From Sphingobium cupriresistens (GTDB taxonomy: Bacteria > Pseudomonadota > Alphaproteobacteria > Sphingomonadales > Sphingomonadaceae), in NCBI RefSeq assembly GCF_004152865.1, contig NZ_SEOO01000004.1:111874-175873 (forward strand): a stretch of DNA of 64,000 nt, written 5' to 3'. The position numbers and the translations under genes were made by a program. The notes under the pieces are model-generated. The model was not told the DNA's origin. It did no database searches and worked only from the letters and a program-made list of their open reading frames with translations. This document shows, piece by piece, positions 53,990 through 63,303 of this stretch (position 1 is its first letter; each line of letters begins with the position of its first letter).

Positions 53990-55354
53990 TCAGGCGGCTT
54001 TGGGCAGGCGGATCAGCGAGGCGCAAATCCCCGCCAGCACCACCGGCACCGCAAAGATGCCGAAGATGACCGGCAGCGAGACTTTGGCGGCGAGCAGGAC
54101 GCCGCCCAGCATCGGGCCGATCACCGCCCCAATCCGGCCGACGCCCATGGCCCAACCGATACCAGTGCCGCGCGCTTCGGGCGGATAGAGGCTGGCGGCG
54201 AGCGGATAGCAGCCGTTGAAGCCGCCCTGCACGAACACACCGATCAGGAAGGCGGTGCCGAGCGTCGCGGCCAGCGGCATGGCGACCGACCCGAAGACCG
54301 TTAGCGCCACGGCCGCCAGCGCCATATAGACCAGGATCAGGCGGCGCAGGTCGAAATGCATGGCGACCAGGCCGATCGAGGATGTGCCGATGAAAGCGCC
54401 GATATTGTAGATCGCGCCGGCATAGATGGCGTCCTTCGCGGGCAGGCCAGCCTCGACCGCCAGCTTGGGAATCCAGCTGATGACGAAATAGAGCGTCATG
54501 AAGCTGAAGGTGATCGCCAGCCACAACAGGATGGTGCTGCGCGCGCGCCCTTCGGTCAGCAGGCCACGCACGCCGGCGTGGCGGGTTTCGCTGACATCCT
54601 GCGGCGGCAGCGCATCGAGTTGCGGCTGGCCGATCGAGGCGAGCAGCCGGTTGGCCTTTTGCAACGCCCCCTTGGGCTGGCGGCTGAGCAGGAAGGCGAT
54701 CGATTCGGGCAGCACCAGCCAGACGATCGGGATGGCGATGGCGCACAGGGCGGCGGCGGCGAGCAGCATCGCCTGCCAGCCATGTTCCGACAAATGGCTG
54801 GCGACGACAAAGCCGGTGAGCGTCGCCCCGACGGGATAGCCCGCCTGGAGGAAGCCGACCGCGAAGGTGCGATGCTTCGTCGGCGCATATTCGGCGGTCA
54901 GCGCCGCCATGCTGGCCAGCACCGTGCCGATGCCGATGCCGACGATGAAGCGGCTGGCGATCAGTTCGCCGATCGAGGTGGCAATGCCGGACGCGAACAT
55001 CGCGGCGGCCATCATGACCAGCGAGGCGAGGATCAGCTTGCGGCGGCCAAAGCGATCCGCCAGCGGCGCGATGAGCAGGCCGCCCGCGGCCATGCCGGCT
55101 AGGCCAGCGCTGAAGACGACGCCCAGGCTTTCGGGGCTGACCTGCCAATCGCTCGACAGGGCCGGCGCGATATAGGACAGGATCAGTACGTCCATGCCGT
55201 CCAGCATATTGAGGATGAAGCAGGTCGCAACGACCAGTATCTGACGCGCAGTCCAGACGCTGTCCGACGCCAATGCCGATATGGGCGTGGCGGGATTGTC
55301 CACGGTCACATAGGGCCGGACAGATACGGTGCCGCTGGCGGAATAGCTGGCCAT
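53990..55354 (-). CDS. MFS transporter, aromatic acid:H+ symporter (AAHS) family
   Basis: About 454 residues with twelve membrane segments. ILNMLDGMDVLILSYIAPAL, then GLLIAPLADRFGRRKLILAS, and the later motif YPPEARGTGIGWAMGVGRIG are typical of PcaK/ShiA-like carriers for benzoate, protocatechuate, quinate or shikimate. The membrane-embedded Asp pair in DGMDV is the family signature. ATGs at 55354 and 55372 are both possible; AAAGG ten bases before 55354 supports that one. First of three genes with the shikimate dehydrogenase and porin. Confidence 0.9.
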   Translation of the reverse strand: MASYSASGTVSVRPYVTVDNPATPISALASDSVWTARQILVVATCFILNMLDGMDVLILSYIAPALSSDWQVSPESLGVVFSAGLAGMAAGGLLIAPLADRFGRRKLILASLVMMAAAMFASGIATSIGELIASRFIVGIGIGTVLASMAALTAEYAPTKHRTFAVGFLQAGYPVGATLTGFVVASHLSEHGWQAMLLAAAALCAIAIPIVWLVLPESIAFLLSRQPKGALQKANRLLASIGQPQLDALPPQDVSETRHAGVRGLLTEGRARSTILLWLAITFSFMTLYFVISWIPKLAVEAGLPAKDAIYAGAIYNIGAFIGTSSIGLVAMHFDLRRLILVYMALAAVALTVFGSVAMPLAATLGTAFLIGVFVQGGFNGCYPLAASLYPPEARGTGIGWAMGVGRIGAVIGPMLGGVLLAAKVSLPVIFGIFAVPVVLAGICASLIRLPKAA

Positions 55355-55510
55355 CGAAGAAACGCCTTTCATCCTCTCGCGGGGCGAACCATGCCCCATA
55401 GCTCGAACCAACCCGGTGCCGTATCTGGTTCTATTCTGCGGGTCTGGCCACCATGTTGCGATTGACCCTTGCTTTCCAGAGCCTCAAACACGGTCGTCCA
55501 TGCTATTATG

Positions 55511-56413
55511 TTATGGCTTTGGGCGGGGAACGCTCAACAATATGGTGCGGGCGATCTCTTCGAACGTCTCGCCGATGATCGCGCGCGGCGATTCCAGATT
55601 GCGGTTGATATAGACCGGCAGCGTTCCAGGATCGTCAAACTCCAGGAAGCGCACCGTTTCGGCATGAGCCTGCATCGCGGTGAAGCTGTCCACCAAGGCC
55701 ACGCCCATGCCGTTGGCGACGAAGGCCACCGCTGTTTCGGCGAAGCGGATATAAGTCTCCACGTCCAGCGCCTGCCCCGCCCGCGCGAACATGTCGGCGA
55801 TAATGCGGCCGTGCGGCGTGTCCGGGCGGAAGGATTGCAGCTGTTCGCCGGCGATGTCGGCGACGCTGATCCGCGTGCGGTCGGCTAGTCGGTGGCTGGT
55901 GGGCACCGCGCACACCATCCGCCCCGCGCCGATCCGGCTCGACAGGATGTTGGGGTGGTCGATCGGGAAGACGCTCAGTGCATAGTCGCCCCGCTGCAAC
56001 GCCAGATAATCCGACGCCTGCTCGACCGACAATATGTCGAACTGAATGGTGAGGCCGGGATAGTTGGCGGTCAGCCGGGCCAGCATCTTGGGCACCACGG
56101 AATGGCCGAGCGAGGGCGACGCGCCGACGCGAAAGGTCCGGTCCTCGCCCTTGGCCAGCCGCTTGATGACATGGTTGAGGTCTTCGAAGCCCTTATAGAC
56201 ATGCTCGATTTCCTGAAACAGCATCCGCGCTTCATGGGTCGGCACCAATCGGCCGCGCGTCCGGTCGAACAGCCGGAAATGCAGCTTGTCCTCCATATGG
56301 CCAAGCATACGGCTGAGGCCCGGCTGCGACGTGCCGAGCATCTGCGCGGCGGCGCTAACCGTCTTGGCGATCATGATGGCGCGGAATATTTCGATCTGGC
56401 GCAGGGTGAGCAT
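55511..56413 (-). CDS. LysR family transcriptional regulator of the quinate/shikimate cluster
   Basis: A 300-residue LysR regulator with an N-terminal winged helix (LTLRQIEIFRAIMIAKTVSA, then QMLGTSQPGLSRMLGHMED) and a full effector domain (FRVGASPSLGHSVVPKMLAR, later FVANGMGVALVDSF). It lies about 100 bases upstream of the carrier gene in the same direction and is likely its activator, with a quinate- or shikimate-related effector by context. The assignment of target is inference. Confidence 0.9.
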   Translation of the reverse strand: MLTLRQIEIFRAIMIAKTVSAAAQMLGTSQPGLSRMLGHMEDKLHFRLFDRTRGRLVPTHEARMLFQEIEHVYKGFEDLNHVIKRLAKGEDRTFRVGASPSLGHSVVPKMLARLTANYPGLTIQFDILSVEQASDYLALQRGDYALSVFPIDHPNILSSRIGAGRMVCAVPTSHRLADRTRISVADIAGEQLQSFRPDTPHGRIIADMFARAGQALDVETYIRFAETAVAFVANGMGVALVDSFTAMQAHAETVRFLEFDDPGTLPVYINRNLESPRAIIGETFEEIARTILLSVPRPKP

Positions 56414-56466
56414 GGTGCCTCCCTAGCATCGTCTGCCCGCGACAGCCACGGCGGCCGTGCGCCGGA

Positions 56467-56496
56467 TTCAGTCCATGGTTCAGTCCATGGTTCAGG
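56467..56496. repeat. 12-bp tandem repeat at the end of a kinase gene
   Basis: TTCAGTCCATGG occurs twice in tandem plus a partial third copy (TTCAGG). On the minus strand this repeats the kinase stop region, giving several in-frame TGA codons. It looks like replication slippage. Confidence 0.7.
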
Positions 56497-57643
56497 CCAC
56501 CAGCGCCTCAACCGTCGGCAGCCGTACTTGGAAGATGCTGCCCTCGCCGGGGATGCTGTGCTTGAGCGACAGCGCGCCGCCGTGCAGCGCCACCAGTTGC
56601 CGGACCAGCGCCAGCCCGATGCCAAGGCCATCCTGCGCATCGCCCGCCGGGCGATTCACCTGCGCGAACAGGTCGAAAATCCGGGCCTGCATGTCCGGCG
56701 CGATGCCGATGCCGGTATCGGCCACCTCTATCTCCGCCCAGCCATCCACGACGCGCACGGTCAGGCGCACTTCACCACCAGGCGGCGTATATTTGGCGGC
56801 ATTGTTAAGCAGGTTGCTGGCGATCTGGACGATGCGGGCATAATCGGCGTCGATCCAGATCGGATCGTCGGCGATGTCGATGACCAGCCGGTGTTGCGCC
56901 GCCTCGATCGTCGGCTGGCAGGTTTCCACGGCGAAGGCGAGGGCGTTCTGTAGCAGGATATGCTGCGTCTTGAGCGAAATCTTGCCCTGGTCGATGCGGG
57001 CGATGTCGAGGATATCTTCGATCAGGCGGGACAGATGATGGACATGCCGGCCCATCCGCCTCCGAACGTCGCGCGCGGCGTCCGTGCCTTCGCGCTTTTC
57101 CAACAGGTGCAGGCCCGCACCCAGCGCGGCGATCGGGTTGCGCAATTCATGTCCCAGTATCGCCAGAAATTCATTCTTGCGCCGATCGGCCACCTGCAAT
57201 GCCGCAGCGAGCGACGCCAGTTCGTCACGCTGCGCGATGATCTGCCGACGCTGATCGTACAGGTCGAAGAAGATCGCGGCCTTCGACCGCAAGATATCGG
57301 CTTCGATCGGCTTCTGGATGAAGTCAACCGCCCCTGCCCCATAGCCGCGGAAACGGCGCTGGAGATCGGCGCTGCCCGCGGTCACGAAGATGATCGGCAC
57401 ATGGCGGGTACGGTCGTTGCCCCGCATATATTCGGCCAGTTCGAATCCGTCCATGCCGGGCATCTGAACGTCGAGCAAGGCGAGGGCGACCTCGTGGACC
57501 AGCAGCAGTTCCAACGCTTCCTCCCCTGACCGGGCCTTTAGGCATATCAGTCCGTCGCGCTGCAAAAGTGCTTCAAGCGCCAGCAGATTTTCCTCAAGGT
57601 CGTCGACCAGCAGGCAATAAAGGGGGTGCGTGTCGCTCGTCAT
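56492..57643 (-). CDS. Receiver-histidine kinase hybrid (REC-HisKA-HATPase)
   Basis: A 383-residue soluble protein. The N-terminal receiver has acidic residues in LLVDDLEENLLALEALL, phosphoacceptor D58 (ALALLDVQMPGMDG) and switch lysine in DFIQKPIEAD. Then a HisKA domain with H165 (EFLAILGHELRNPIAALGAG) and an ATPase domain (QIASNLLNNAAKYTP; VADTGIGIAPDMQARI; GLGIGLALVRQLVALHGG). No sensor or membrane segment is visible. Its start overlaps the cheB-like stop (ATGA). It probably takes phosphate or acts as partner within this four-gene signalling operon. Confidence 0.92.
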   Translation of the reverse strand: MTSDTHPLYCLLVDDLEENLLALEALLQRDGLICLKARSGEEALELLLVHEVALALLDVQMPGMDGFELAEYMRGNDRTRHVPIIFVTAGSADLQRRFRGYGAGAVDFIQKPIEADILRSKAAIFFDLYDQRRQIIAQRDELASLAAALQVADRRKNEFLAILGHELRNPIAALGAGLHLLEKREGTDAARDVRRRMGRHVHHLSRLIEDILDIARIDQGKISLKTQHILLQNALAFAVETCQPTIEAAQHRLVIDIADDPIWIDADYARIVQIASNLLNNAAKYTPPGGEVRLTVRVVDGWAEIEVADTGIGIAPDMQARIFDLFAQVNRPAGDAQDGLGIGLALVRQLVALHGGALSLKHSIPGEGSIFQVRLPTVEALVA

Positions 57644-58215
57644 GTCGTCGCCAGTGTCAGAAGATAGAAAATGATGTCATCCAGGGTCATGGCGCTTGCC
57701 GACGGGCAGGCCGCGAGCGCCGCCGCCGGCATGGTCGCCACCTGTGCTTCGGCCGGTTCCTGCGCGATGGCGAAGCCGCCGGCATCGGCCACGGCCGCCA
57801 GGCCTGCCGCGCCGTCATGATTGGCGCCGGTGAGGACGATTCCAGCAAGCGCGGGGCCATAGGCGTCCGCCGCGCTTTGCAGCAGCACGTCGATCGCCGG
57901 GCGGCTGTGGTTCACCGGCTCGTCCCAGGACAAGGCAAGCGAGCGGTCGGCCTCCACCAGCAGATGATAGTCCGAAGGCGCAAAATAGATCGTTCCCGCC
58001 GCGATCGGTTCCTTGTCCTCCGCTTCCCGGACCGGAAGCGGGCATTTGGACTGGAACAGAGCGACCAGTGCATTGCTCCGATCAGGCGGCACATGGACGA
58101 CGATCAGCACCGGCAGCGGAAAATCGGCGGGCAGCGCGGGCAAGATCCGCAGCAACGCCTGAACGGCGCCAGCCGACGCGCCGATCGCGATCGCCTGGAT
58201 CGGCTGCGCGTTCAT
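57640..58215 (-). CDS. CheB-type protein-glutamate methylesterase domain protein
   Basis: About 191 residues, only the methylesterase domain; the receiver domain of classical CheB is missing. Catalytic triad is visible: S14 (IAIGASAGAVQALL), H41 (LIVVHVPPDRSN) and D134 (LTGANHDGAAGLAAVADAGG). The ATG at 58215 overlaps the CheR stop (ATGA), so the longer frame to 58401 is rejected. Here it works with CheR outside a flagellar cluster; no methyl-accepting chemoreceptor gene is nearby. Confidence 0.9.
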   Translation of the reverse strand: MNAQPIQAIAIGASAGAVQALLRILPALPADFPLPVLIVVHVPPDRSNALVALFQSKCPLPVREAEDKEPIAAGTIYFAPSDYHLLVEADRSLALSWDEPVNHSRPAIDVLLQSAADAYGPALAGIVLTGANHDGAAGLAAVADAGGFAIAQEPAEAQVATMPAAALAACPSASAMTLDDIIFYLLTLATT

Positions 58216-59063
58216 GGCTCCCGTCTCTGGTAGATTTTTTCTTCCCGCACGAAATCCGCGAAAGACGGCGCGTGGCTGGAAAAGCGCAGGCTCTCCTTCG
58301 ACCCCAAGCCCAGAAAGCCCTTTCGCGTGAGCGAGTCGCGAAACAGTCCGAGCGCCCGGTCCTGCAAATCGCGATCGAAATAGATGAGGACGTTGCGGCA
58401 CGAAATGAGATGCATTTCGGCAAAGACCGCGTCGGTCACCAGACTATGATCGGAAAAGACGACCTGCGACCGCAGGCCCTTGTCGAACACCGCGCGACCA
58501 TAATCCGCGGTATAATAATCCGACAGCGACGAGCGGGCGCCCGACTGCTGATGATTTTCGGTGAATTTGCGAATCTGGTCTAGCGGATAGACGCCTGCTT
58601 CCGCAGCCTGGAGCGCGTCGGGATTGATGTCGGTCGCATAGAAGAGCGTGCGCTGGTCCAGCCCCTCTTCGCGGAACAGGATGGACAGCGAATAAAGTTC
58701 TTCGCCATTGCTGCACCCCGCTACCCACACCTTGAGCGAGGGATAGGTCCGCAAATGCGGGATCACCTTTTCCCGCAAGGCGCGGAAATAACTGGGATCG
58801 CGAAACATCTCGCTGACCTGCACAGTCAGATAGTTGAGCAGGCGCGGCAACGTCGCGGGATCGTGCAGCAGATGATCCTGCATGGCGGAAAAGCTGGCGA
58901 AGCCCAATTGCCCGCGCGCCTGAACCAGGCGGCGCTTGATCGACGCGCGCGCATAATGGCGAAAGTCATAATGATAGCGTTGGTACAGCGCCTCCAGCAG
59001 CAGCTGGATTTCGATATCCTCGACGCCGGCCTGCATCTGGCCCTGCATTATCGCGGCATCCAT
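58212..59063 (-). CDS. CheR-type protein-glutamate methyltransferase
   Basis: A 283-residue SAM-dependent methyltransferase. N-terminal all-alpha domain (YHYDFRHYARASIKRRLVQA), then the SAM site (LKVWVAGCSNGEELYSLSIL), FYATDINPDALQAAEAGVYP, and HLISCRNVLIYFDRDLQDRA. The start overlaps 16 bases of the kinase gene upstream; internal ATGs at 59048 and 59036 are alternatives. It probably methylates a glutamate in a partner sensor; the substrate is not a standard chemoreceptor in this locus. Confidence 0.93.
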   Translation of the reverse strand: MDAAIMQGQMQAGVEDIEIQLLLEALYQRYHYDFRHYARASIKRRLVQARGQLGFASFSAMQDHLLHDPATLPRLLNYLTVQVSEMFRDPSYFRALREKVIPHLRTYPSLKVWVAGCSNGEELYSLSILFREEGLDQRTLFYATDINPDALQAAEAGVYPLDQIRKFTENHQQSGARSSLSDYYTADYGRAVFDKGLRSQVVFSDHSLVTDAVFAEMHLISCRNVLIYFDRDLQDRALGLFRDSLTRKGFLGLGSKESLRFSSHAPSFADFVREEKIYQRREP

Positions 59064-62000
59064 ACGCGCACCAGCGAGAGCAGTTTATCAACGTCGATAG
59101 GCTTGGCCATATAGTCGTTAGCGCCCGCCTCCAGGCAGCGCTGCTGATCGTCGGGCATCGCCTTGGCGGTCAGCATCAGGATCGGCAGCGCCGCCCAACG
59201 GGGATCGCTGCGCAATACGCGGGTGGCGGTCAGTCCATCCATCACCGGCATCATCACGTCCATGAGGACCAGATCGATGCCCTTTACAGGATCGTCCACA
59301 GACGCCGCCAGCGCATCGATCGCCTCCTGCCCGTTGCGCGCAATCTGGACCGCCGCGCCGCGCGGTTCCAGCACGCTGGTCAGCGAATAGACGTTGCGCA
59401 CGTCATCCTCGACGATGAGGATTCGGCGCCCTTCCAACGCGGCATCGCGATTGCGGGCCTTCTGGATCATCTTGCGCTGTTCGGGCGGCAGTTCCGATAC
59501 GATCTGGTGCAGGAACAGCGACACCTCGTCCAGCAGCCTTTCGGGCGACTTGGCACCCTTGATGATAATCGAGTTGGAATAGCGGCGCAGGCGCTGCTCG
59601 TCGTCGGGCGACAGGTCGTGGCCGGTATAGACGATGACCGGCGGGAAGCCATGATCCCCCTCCTCGCTCAGCGTCTCCAGCAGAGCAAATCCCGACGTAT
59701 CCGGCAGGCTCAGGTCCAGCACCATGCAGTCGAACGTGTGCTGGCGCAGCTGTTCCAGACATTCCGCCGCGGTGCCCACGCCGACCGTTTCCACGTCGTC
59801 GGTCAACAGCAGCCGCGCAACGGCGTCACGCTGGACCGGATCATCCTCGACAATAAGGACGCGGCGGACCCGCGTCGCCAGCTTGGCGTGCAGATTTTCC
59901 AGCACTTGCGCCAGTTGTTCGCGCTTCACCGGCTTCACCAGATACCCGACCGCACCGAGTGACAGCGCGGCCTGGCTATGGTCGGACGCAGACACGACAT
60001 GGATGGGAATATGGCGCGTCGCATCATCATGCTTGAGCCGGTCGAGCACGGTCAGCCCGGACTGGTCGGGCAGGCCGAGATCCAGCACGACGGCGCTCGG
60101 CTTATATTCCCGCGCCAGCTTCACAGCCTCCTCCGCGGTGCCGGCAATGATGCACTGGAAGCCCAGGTCGCGCGACAATTCGCATACGATCGATGCGAAC
60201 ACCTCGTCATCCTCGATGATCAGGAGCAGGCGGCGCCCTTCGGCGATCGAAGCGCGGTCGTCCTCCACGATCCATTTGGGCTGGTTCGGCGCGCTTCTGG
60301 CGGGCGCGGATGCCGCAGGCGCAACCGGCGCGGGTTCGACGCGGGCGGGCGGCGCGGCGGGGGGACGGGACGCAACCGTGGCCGGATCGTAAATAAGCGG
60401 CACGATGAGGGTGAAGCTGCTGCCTTCGCCAGGCTTGCTGTCCAGGCTGATGCTGCCGCCAAGCAGACGGGCGAGCTGCCGCGAGATGGAGAGGCCAAGG
60501 CCAGTGCCGCCATAACGCCGACTGATCGTGCTGTCGGCCTGATGAAACGCCTCGAAAATATGCCCCTGTTGTTCTTTCGACATGCCGATGCCGGTGTCGG
60601 TGACGGCAAGCGCGATCCGATTCCCCTCTACCGGGGACAGGGTCAGGCGCACGCGGCCCTGCTCGGTGAATTTGAAGGCGTTGGACAAAAGGTTCTTGAG
60701 GATCTGCTCGATACGCATCCGGTCGGTTTCGATCGCGCGCGGGCAATCGGCCGCTACCTCTATTTCGAAAGCCAGATTACGCGTTTCGGCGACAGGCTGG
60801 AACAGCTGGCGCAAATCGCCGACCAGCCGCTGCAATGGCACGGTTTCGGGCTGGACCTGAATATGCCCCGCCTCGATCTTCGACAGGTCGAGAATGTCAT
60901 TGATGAGCGTAAGGAGATCATTGCCCGACGCTTCGATCGTGCGGGCGAATTTGACCTGATCGTGCGACAGATTGCCATCGGGATTGTCGCCCAACAACTT
61001 GGACAGGATCAACAGCGAGTTGAGCGGCGTGCGCAATTCATGCGACATATTGGCCAGGAAATCGGACTTATACTGACTCGCCTGCTCCAGCTCGCGCGCC
61101 TTCAACTGCAATGTGCCGGTCGCGCGTTCCAGTTCGTCGCGCTGGTTCTCCAGCGTCTGGGCCTGTTCCTCCAACTGGCTGTTGGTCTGCTCAAGCTCGA
61201 CCTGCTGCTGTTCCAGCCGGACCTGCGATTCCTTGAGCGCTCGCCCCTGTTCTTCGAGTTCCTCGTTGGAAACGCGCAATTCCTCACTTTGCGCCTGCAA
61301 CTCGCCCGACTGGCGCTGGGTTTCCTCCAGCGCATCCTGCAGCCGGGCGCGAAAGCGGGCAGAGCGCAGGGCGATGCCGATCGCCGGTGACGCATGGTCG
61401 AGGAGTTCGAGGACAGCCGGGCTGACCGGCTGGAAAAAGCCCAGTTCCAGCACGGCGTTGACGACCTCGTCCGCCTTGGCCGGGATGATGACAAGATGGC
61501 GTGGTCGGTCCCTGCCCAGCGCCGATCCGATGGTCAGATAGCCGTCGGGAACATCCTGTAGCACAAGCGGGGCGCCTTCCGCAGCAACCTGCCCCAGCAG
61601 CCCGTCCTTGACCAAAAAGCCGGACGGCATATCCGCGTCGGTCGGCACGCCAAGCGTAGCCACGCGCTGAAAACGCCCTCCTTCGCCTTTGAACAGCGCG
61701 CCGCCCTGAAAGCCGAGATAGCGGGCCAGGAAGACAAGGATCGCCTCGCCCAATTCCTCAACCGATTTCTCACCGCCCATCGCCTTGGCCAGGCCTAATT
61801 GGCCAGCCTGCAACCATTGCTGGCGCGCGCGGGCGCGGTTGCTGATGCGCATGAGGATGAAGATGACGAGAGTCAGTCCCGCGCCGATCAGGCTGGTTAA
61901 GATGCTGGTGGTGATGGCCGTGCGCGACGCGGTCGCCATGTCGTCCATGCGAATCTGGCGCAGCCGCAACTCTTCCTGCGCCATGCCGTTCAATTGCGCC

Positions 62001-62524
62001 CGGATCGCATCCATTGCCACTTTGCCGCGATCGGTCGCCACCACAGCCAGCGCCGCCGCGACCCCCTGGGTCCGGCGCAGATGGACGGTTTCACGCAATT
62101 CCGCTAGTTTGGCGTCGACATGCCGCTTCAGCGCAGCGACATTCGCCTGCTGCGTCGGATTGTCGCGGGTCAGCGTGGCGACAGCCTGCATCCGCGCGGT
62201 CAGATTCTTCACCGCGCTGTCATAGGGTTCCAAATAGGCCTGGGCGCCGGTCAACAGATAGCCACGCTGTCCGGTTTCCGCATCCTGCGTCGTTGAAAGT
62301 AGATCGTCGAGCGAGACAAGCACGCTGTGGGTATGGCGGATCGCCTCGTCGCTTTGGCGAAGGCTCTGGATGTTGCGATAGGCGATCGCACCGCTGACGA
62401 GGAAAAAGGCGAGACCAACGGCCAGTCCCAATGCTGCCCAGATCGATGCGCGCGACAGCGGGCTTGCCGCGAAAGCTGTTTTTCCAATTGCCATGGCCGT
62501 TTCGCGTAAAGGGGTCTCAGCCAT
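59048..62524 (-). CDS. CHASE3-GAF hybrid histidine kinase with three receiver domains
   Basis: A 1158-residue inner-membrane sensor. TM1 is at about 27-49, the periplasmic CHASE3 domain at 52-190 (TTQDAETGQRGYLLTG), TM2 at 204-226, a GAF-like domain at 240-395 and a long coiled coil at 396-485 (EELEEQGRALKESQVRLEQQ). HisKA follows with H495 (LANMSHELRTPLNS), then HATPase (NLLSNAFKFTEQG; GGTGLGLSISRQLA), a Pro/Ala linker, and receivers with D815, D937 and D1089. The operon with CheR, CheB and a REC-kinase suggests adaptation-like methylation of a kinase sensor. The start is uncertain; an ATG at 62494 is also possible. Confidence 0.92.
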   Translation of the reverse strand: MAETPLRETAMAIGKTAFAASPLSRASIWAALGLAVGLAFFLVSGAIAYRNIQSLRQSDEAIRHTHSVLVSLDDLLSTTQDAETGQRGYLLTGAQAYLEPYDSAVKNLTARMQAVATLTRDNPTQQANVAALKRHVDAKLAELRETVHLRRTQGVAAALAVVATDRGKVAMDAIRAQLNGMAQEELRLRQIRMDDMATASRTAITTSILTSLIGAGLTLVIFILMRISNRARARQQWLQAGQLGLAKAMGGEKSVEELGEAILVFLARYLGFQGGALFKGEGGRFQRVATLGVPTDADMPSGFLVKDGLLGQVAAEGAPLVLQDVPDGYLTIGSALGRDRPRHLVIIPAKADEVVNAVLELGFFQPVSPAVLELLDHASPAIGIALRSARFRARLQDALEETQRQSGELQAQSEELRVSNEELEEQGRALKESQVRLEQQQVELEQTNSQLEEQAQTLENQRDELERATGTLQLKARELEQASQYKSDFLANMSHELRTPLNSLLILSKLLGDNPDGNLSHDQVKFARTIEASGNDLLTLINDILDLSKIEAGHIQVQPETVPLQRLVGDLRQLFQPVAETRNLAFEIEVAADCPRAIETDRMRIEQILKNLLSNAFKFTEQGRVRLTLSPVEGNRIALAVTDTGIGMSKEQQGHIFEAFHQADSTISRRYGGTGLGLSISRQLARLLGGSISLDSKPGEGSSFTLIVPLIYDPATVASRPPAAPPARVEPAPVAPAASAPARSAPNQPKWIVEDDRASIAEGRRLLLIIEDDEVFASIVCELSRDLGFQCIIAGTAEEAVKLAREYKPSAVVLDLGLPDQSGLTVLDRLKHDDATRHIPIHVVSASDHSQAALSLGAVGYLVKPVKREQLAQVLENLHAKLATRVRRVLIVEDDPVQRDAVARLLLTDDVETVGVGTAAECLEQLRQHTFDCMVLDLSLPDTSGFALLETLSEEGDHGFPPVIVYTGHDLSPDDEQRLRRYSNSIIIKGAKSPERLLDEVSLFLHQIVSELPPEQRKMIQKARNRDAALEGRRILIVEDDVRNVYSLTSVLEPRGAAVQIARNGQEAIDALAASVDDPVKGIDLVLMDVMMPVMDGLTATRVLRSDPRWAALPILMLTAKAMPDDQQRCLEAGANDYMAKPIDVDKLLSLVRVWMPR

Positions 62525-62749
62525 CCGCCAAGCGATTGTTTTACAGGATCGGCCGGGATTGCATACTCACCCGACCCAAAGCTGATCTGTATCAATATGC
62601 GGCAGCCTAAGCCGTGTAATGGCCCTGAAAATTGCCGCAAGACTCTCGTGATGATGGCGCGGATATAGTTGCTCGTCAGCGTATCCGGAGCCGGCGCGAC
62701 TTGCTCTTTATGATCGAAGCGAGTTAGCGGCGAGGGGTCCGCCCCATCA

Positions 62750-63230
62750 ATGACGGAAGTTGCCGGGCACATCGCCGGCGCAGACGGCTCATCCACCAAC
62801 ATGCAGCGTGAACAGGCTTTTTTTGCCTATCTTGCCGAACAGGGCGTGACGGCGCCGGTTCGCGCGGCGGGCGACTATCGGATCGAGGCCGCCACCGCGG
62901 CGACCCGACGGTTGCTGGCTGGCAAGGATCGGCCCGACGCGATCTTCTGCGCCAATGACTGCATGGCGATCGCCGCCATCAATGTCGCGCGACATGAGTG
63001 CGGATGGGATGTCGGTTGGCAAATCTCGATCGTTGGCTATGACGATGTGCCGATGGCGGCATAGCCTGCCTGTTCCCTGGCCACCTATGCCCAACACGCC
63101 CAGCGCATGGTTGATGAAGTGCTGCGCCTGATACGCATATTGCGCGAAGACCCCGCCAGGCATGAAGATGTCGTGATCGAAGGGGGGGCTAATAGTGCGG
63201 GGCAGCAGTAGGGCGGTGCGTGTGCGGTAA
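62750..63230 (+). pseudogene. Degenerate LacI-family regulator (C-terminal remnant)
   Basis: Only the effector-domain C-terminal part remains: HIAGADGSSTNMQREQAFFA, later RPDAIFCANDCMAIAAINVA and ISIVGYDDVPMAA. The helix-turn-helix half is missing upstream of about 62765. At 63062-63064 a TAG replaces the conserved Trp after DDVPMAA, and the frame continues beyond it (SLATYAQHAQRMVDEVLRLI). After a run of seven G at 63182-63188 the expected ending GLIVRGSS appears in another frame. Three lesions make it a clear pseudogene. Confidence 0.8.
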
Positions 63231-63303
63231 GACGCCGATCGGATTCCGTTTGGAAGGGAACCTGCCAATTAGGGCGCGGGTTATGTTTCAAAAGGAGAAG
63301 GCC

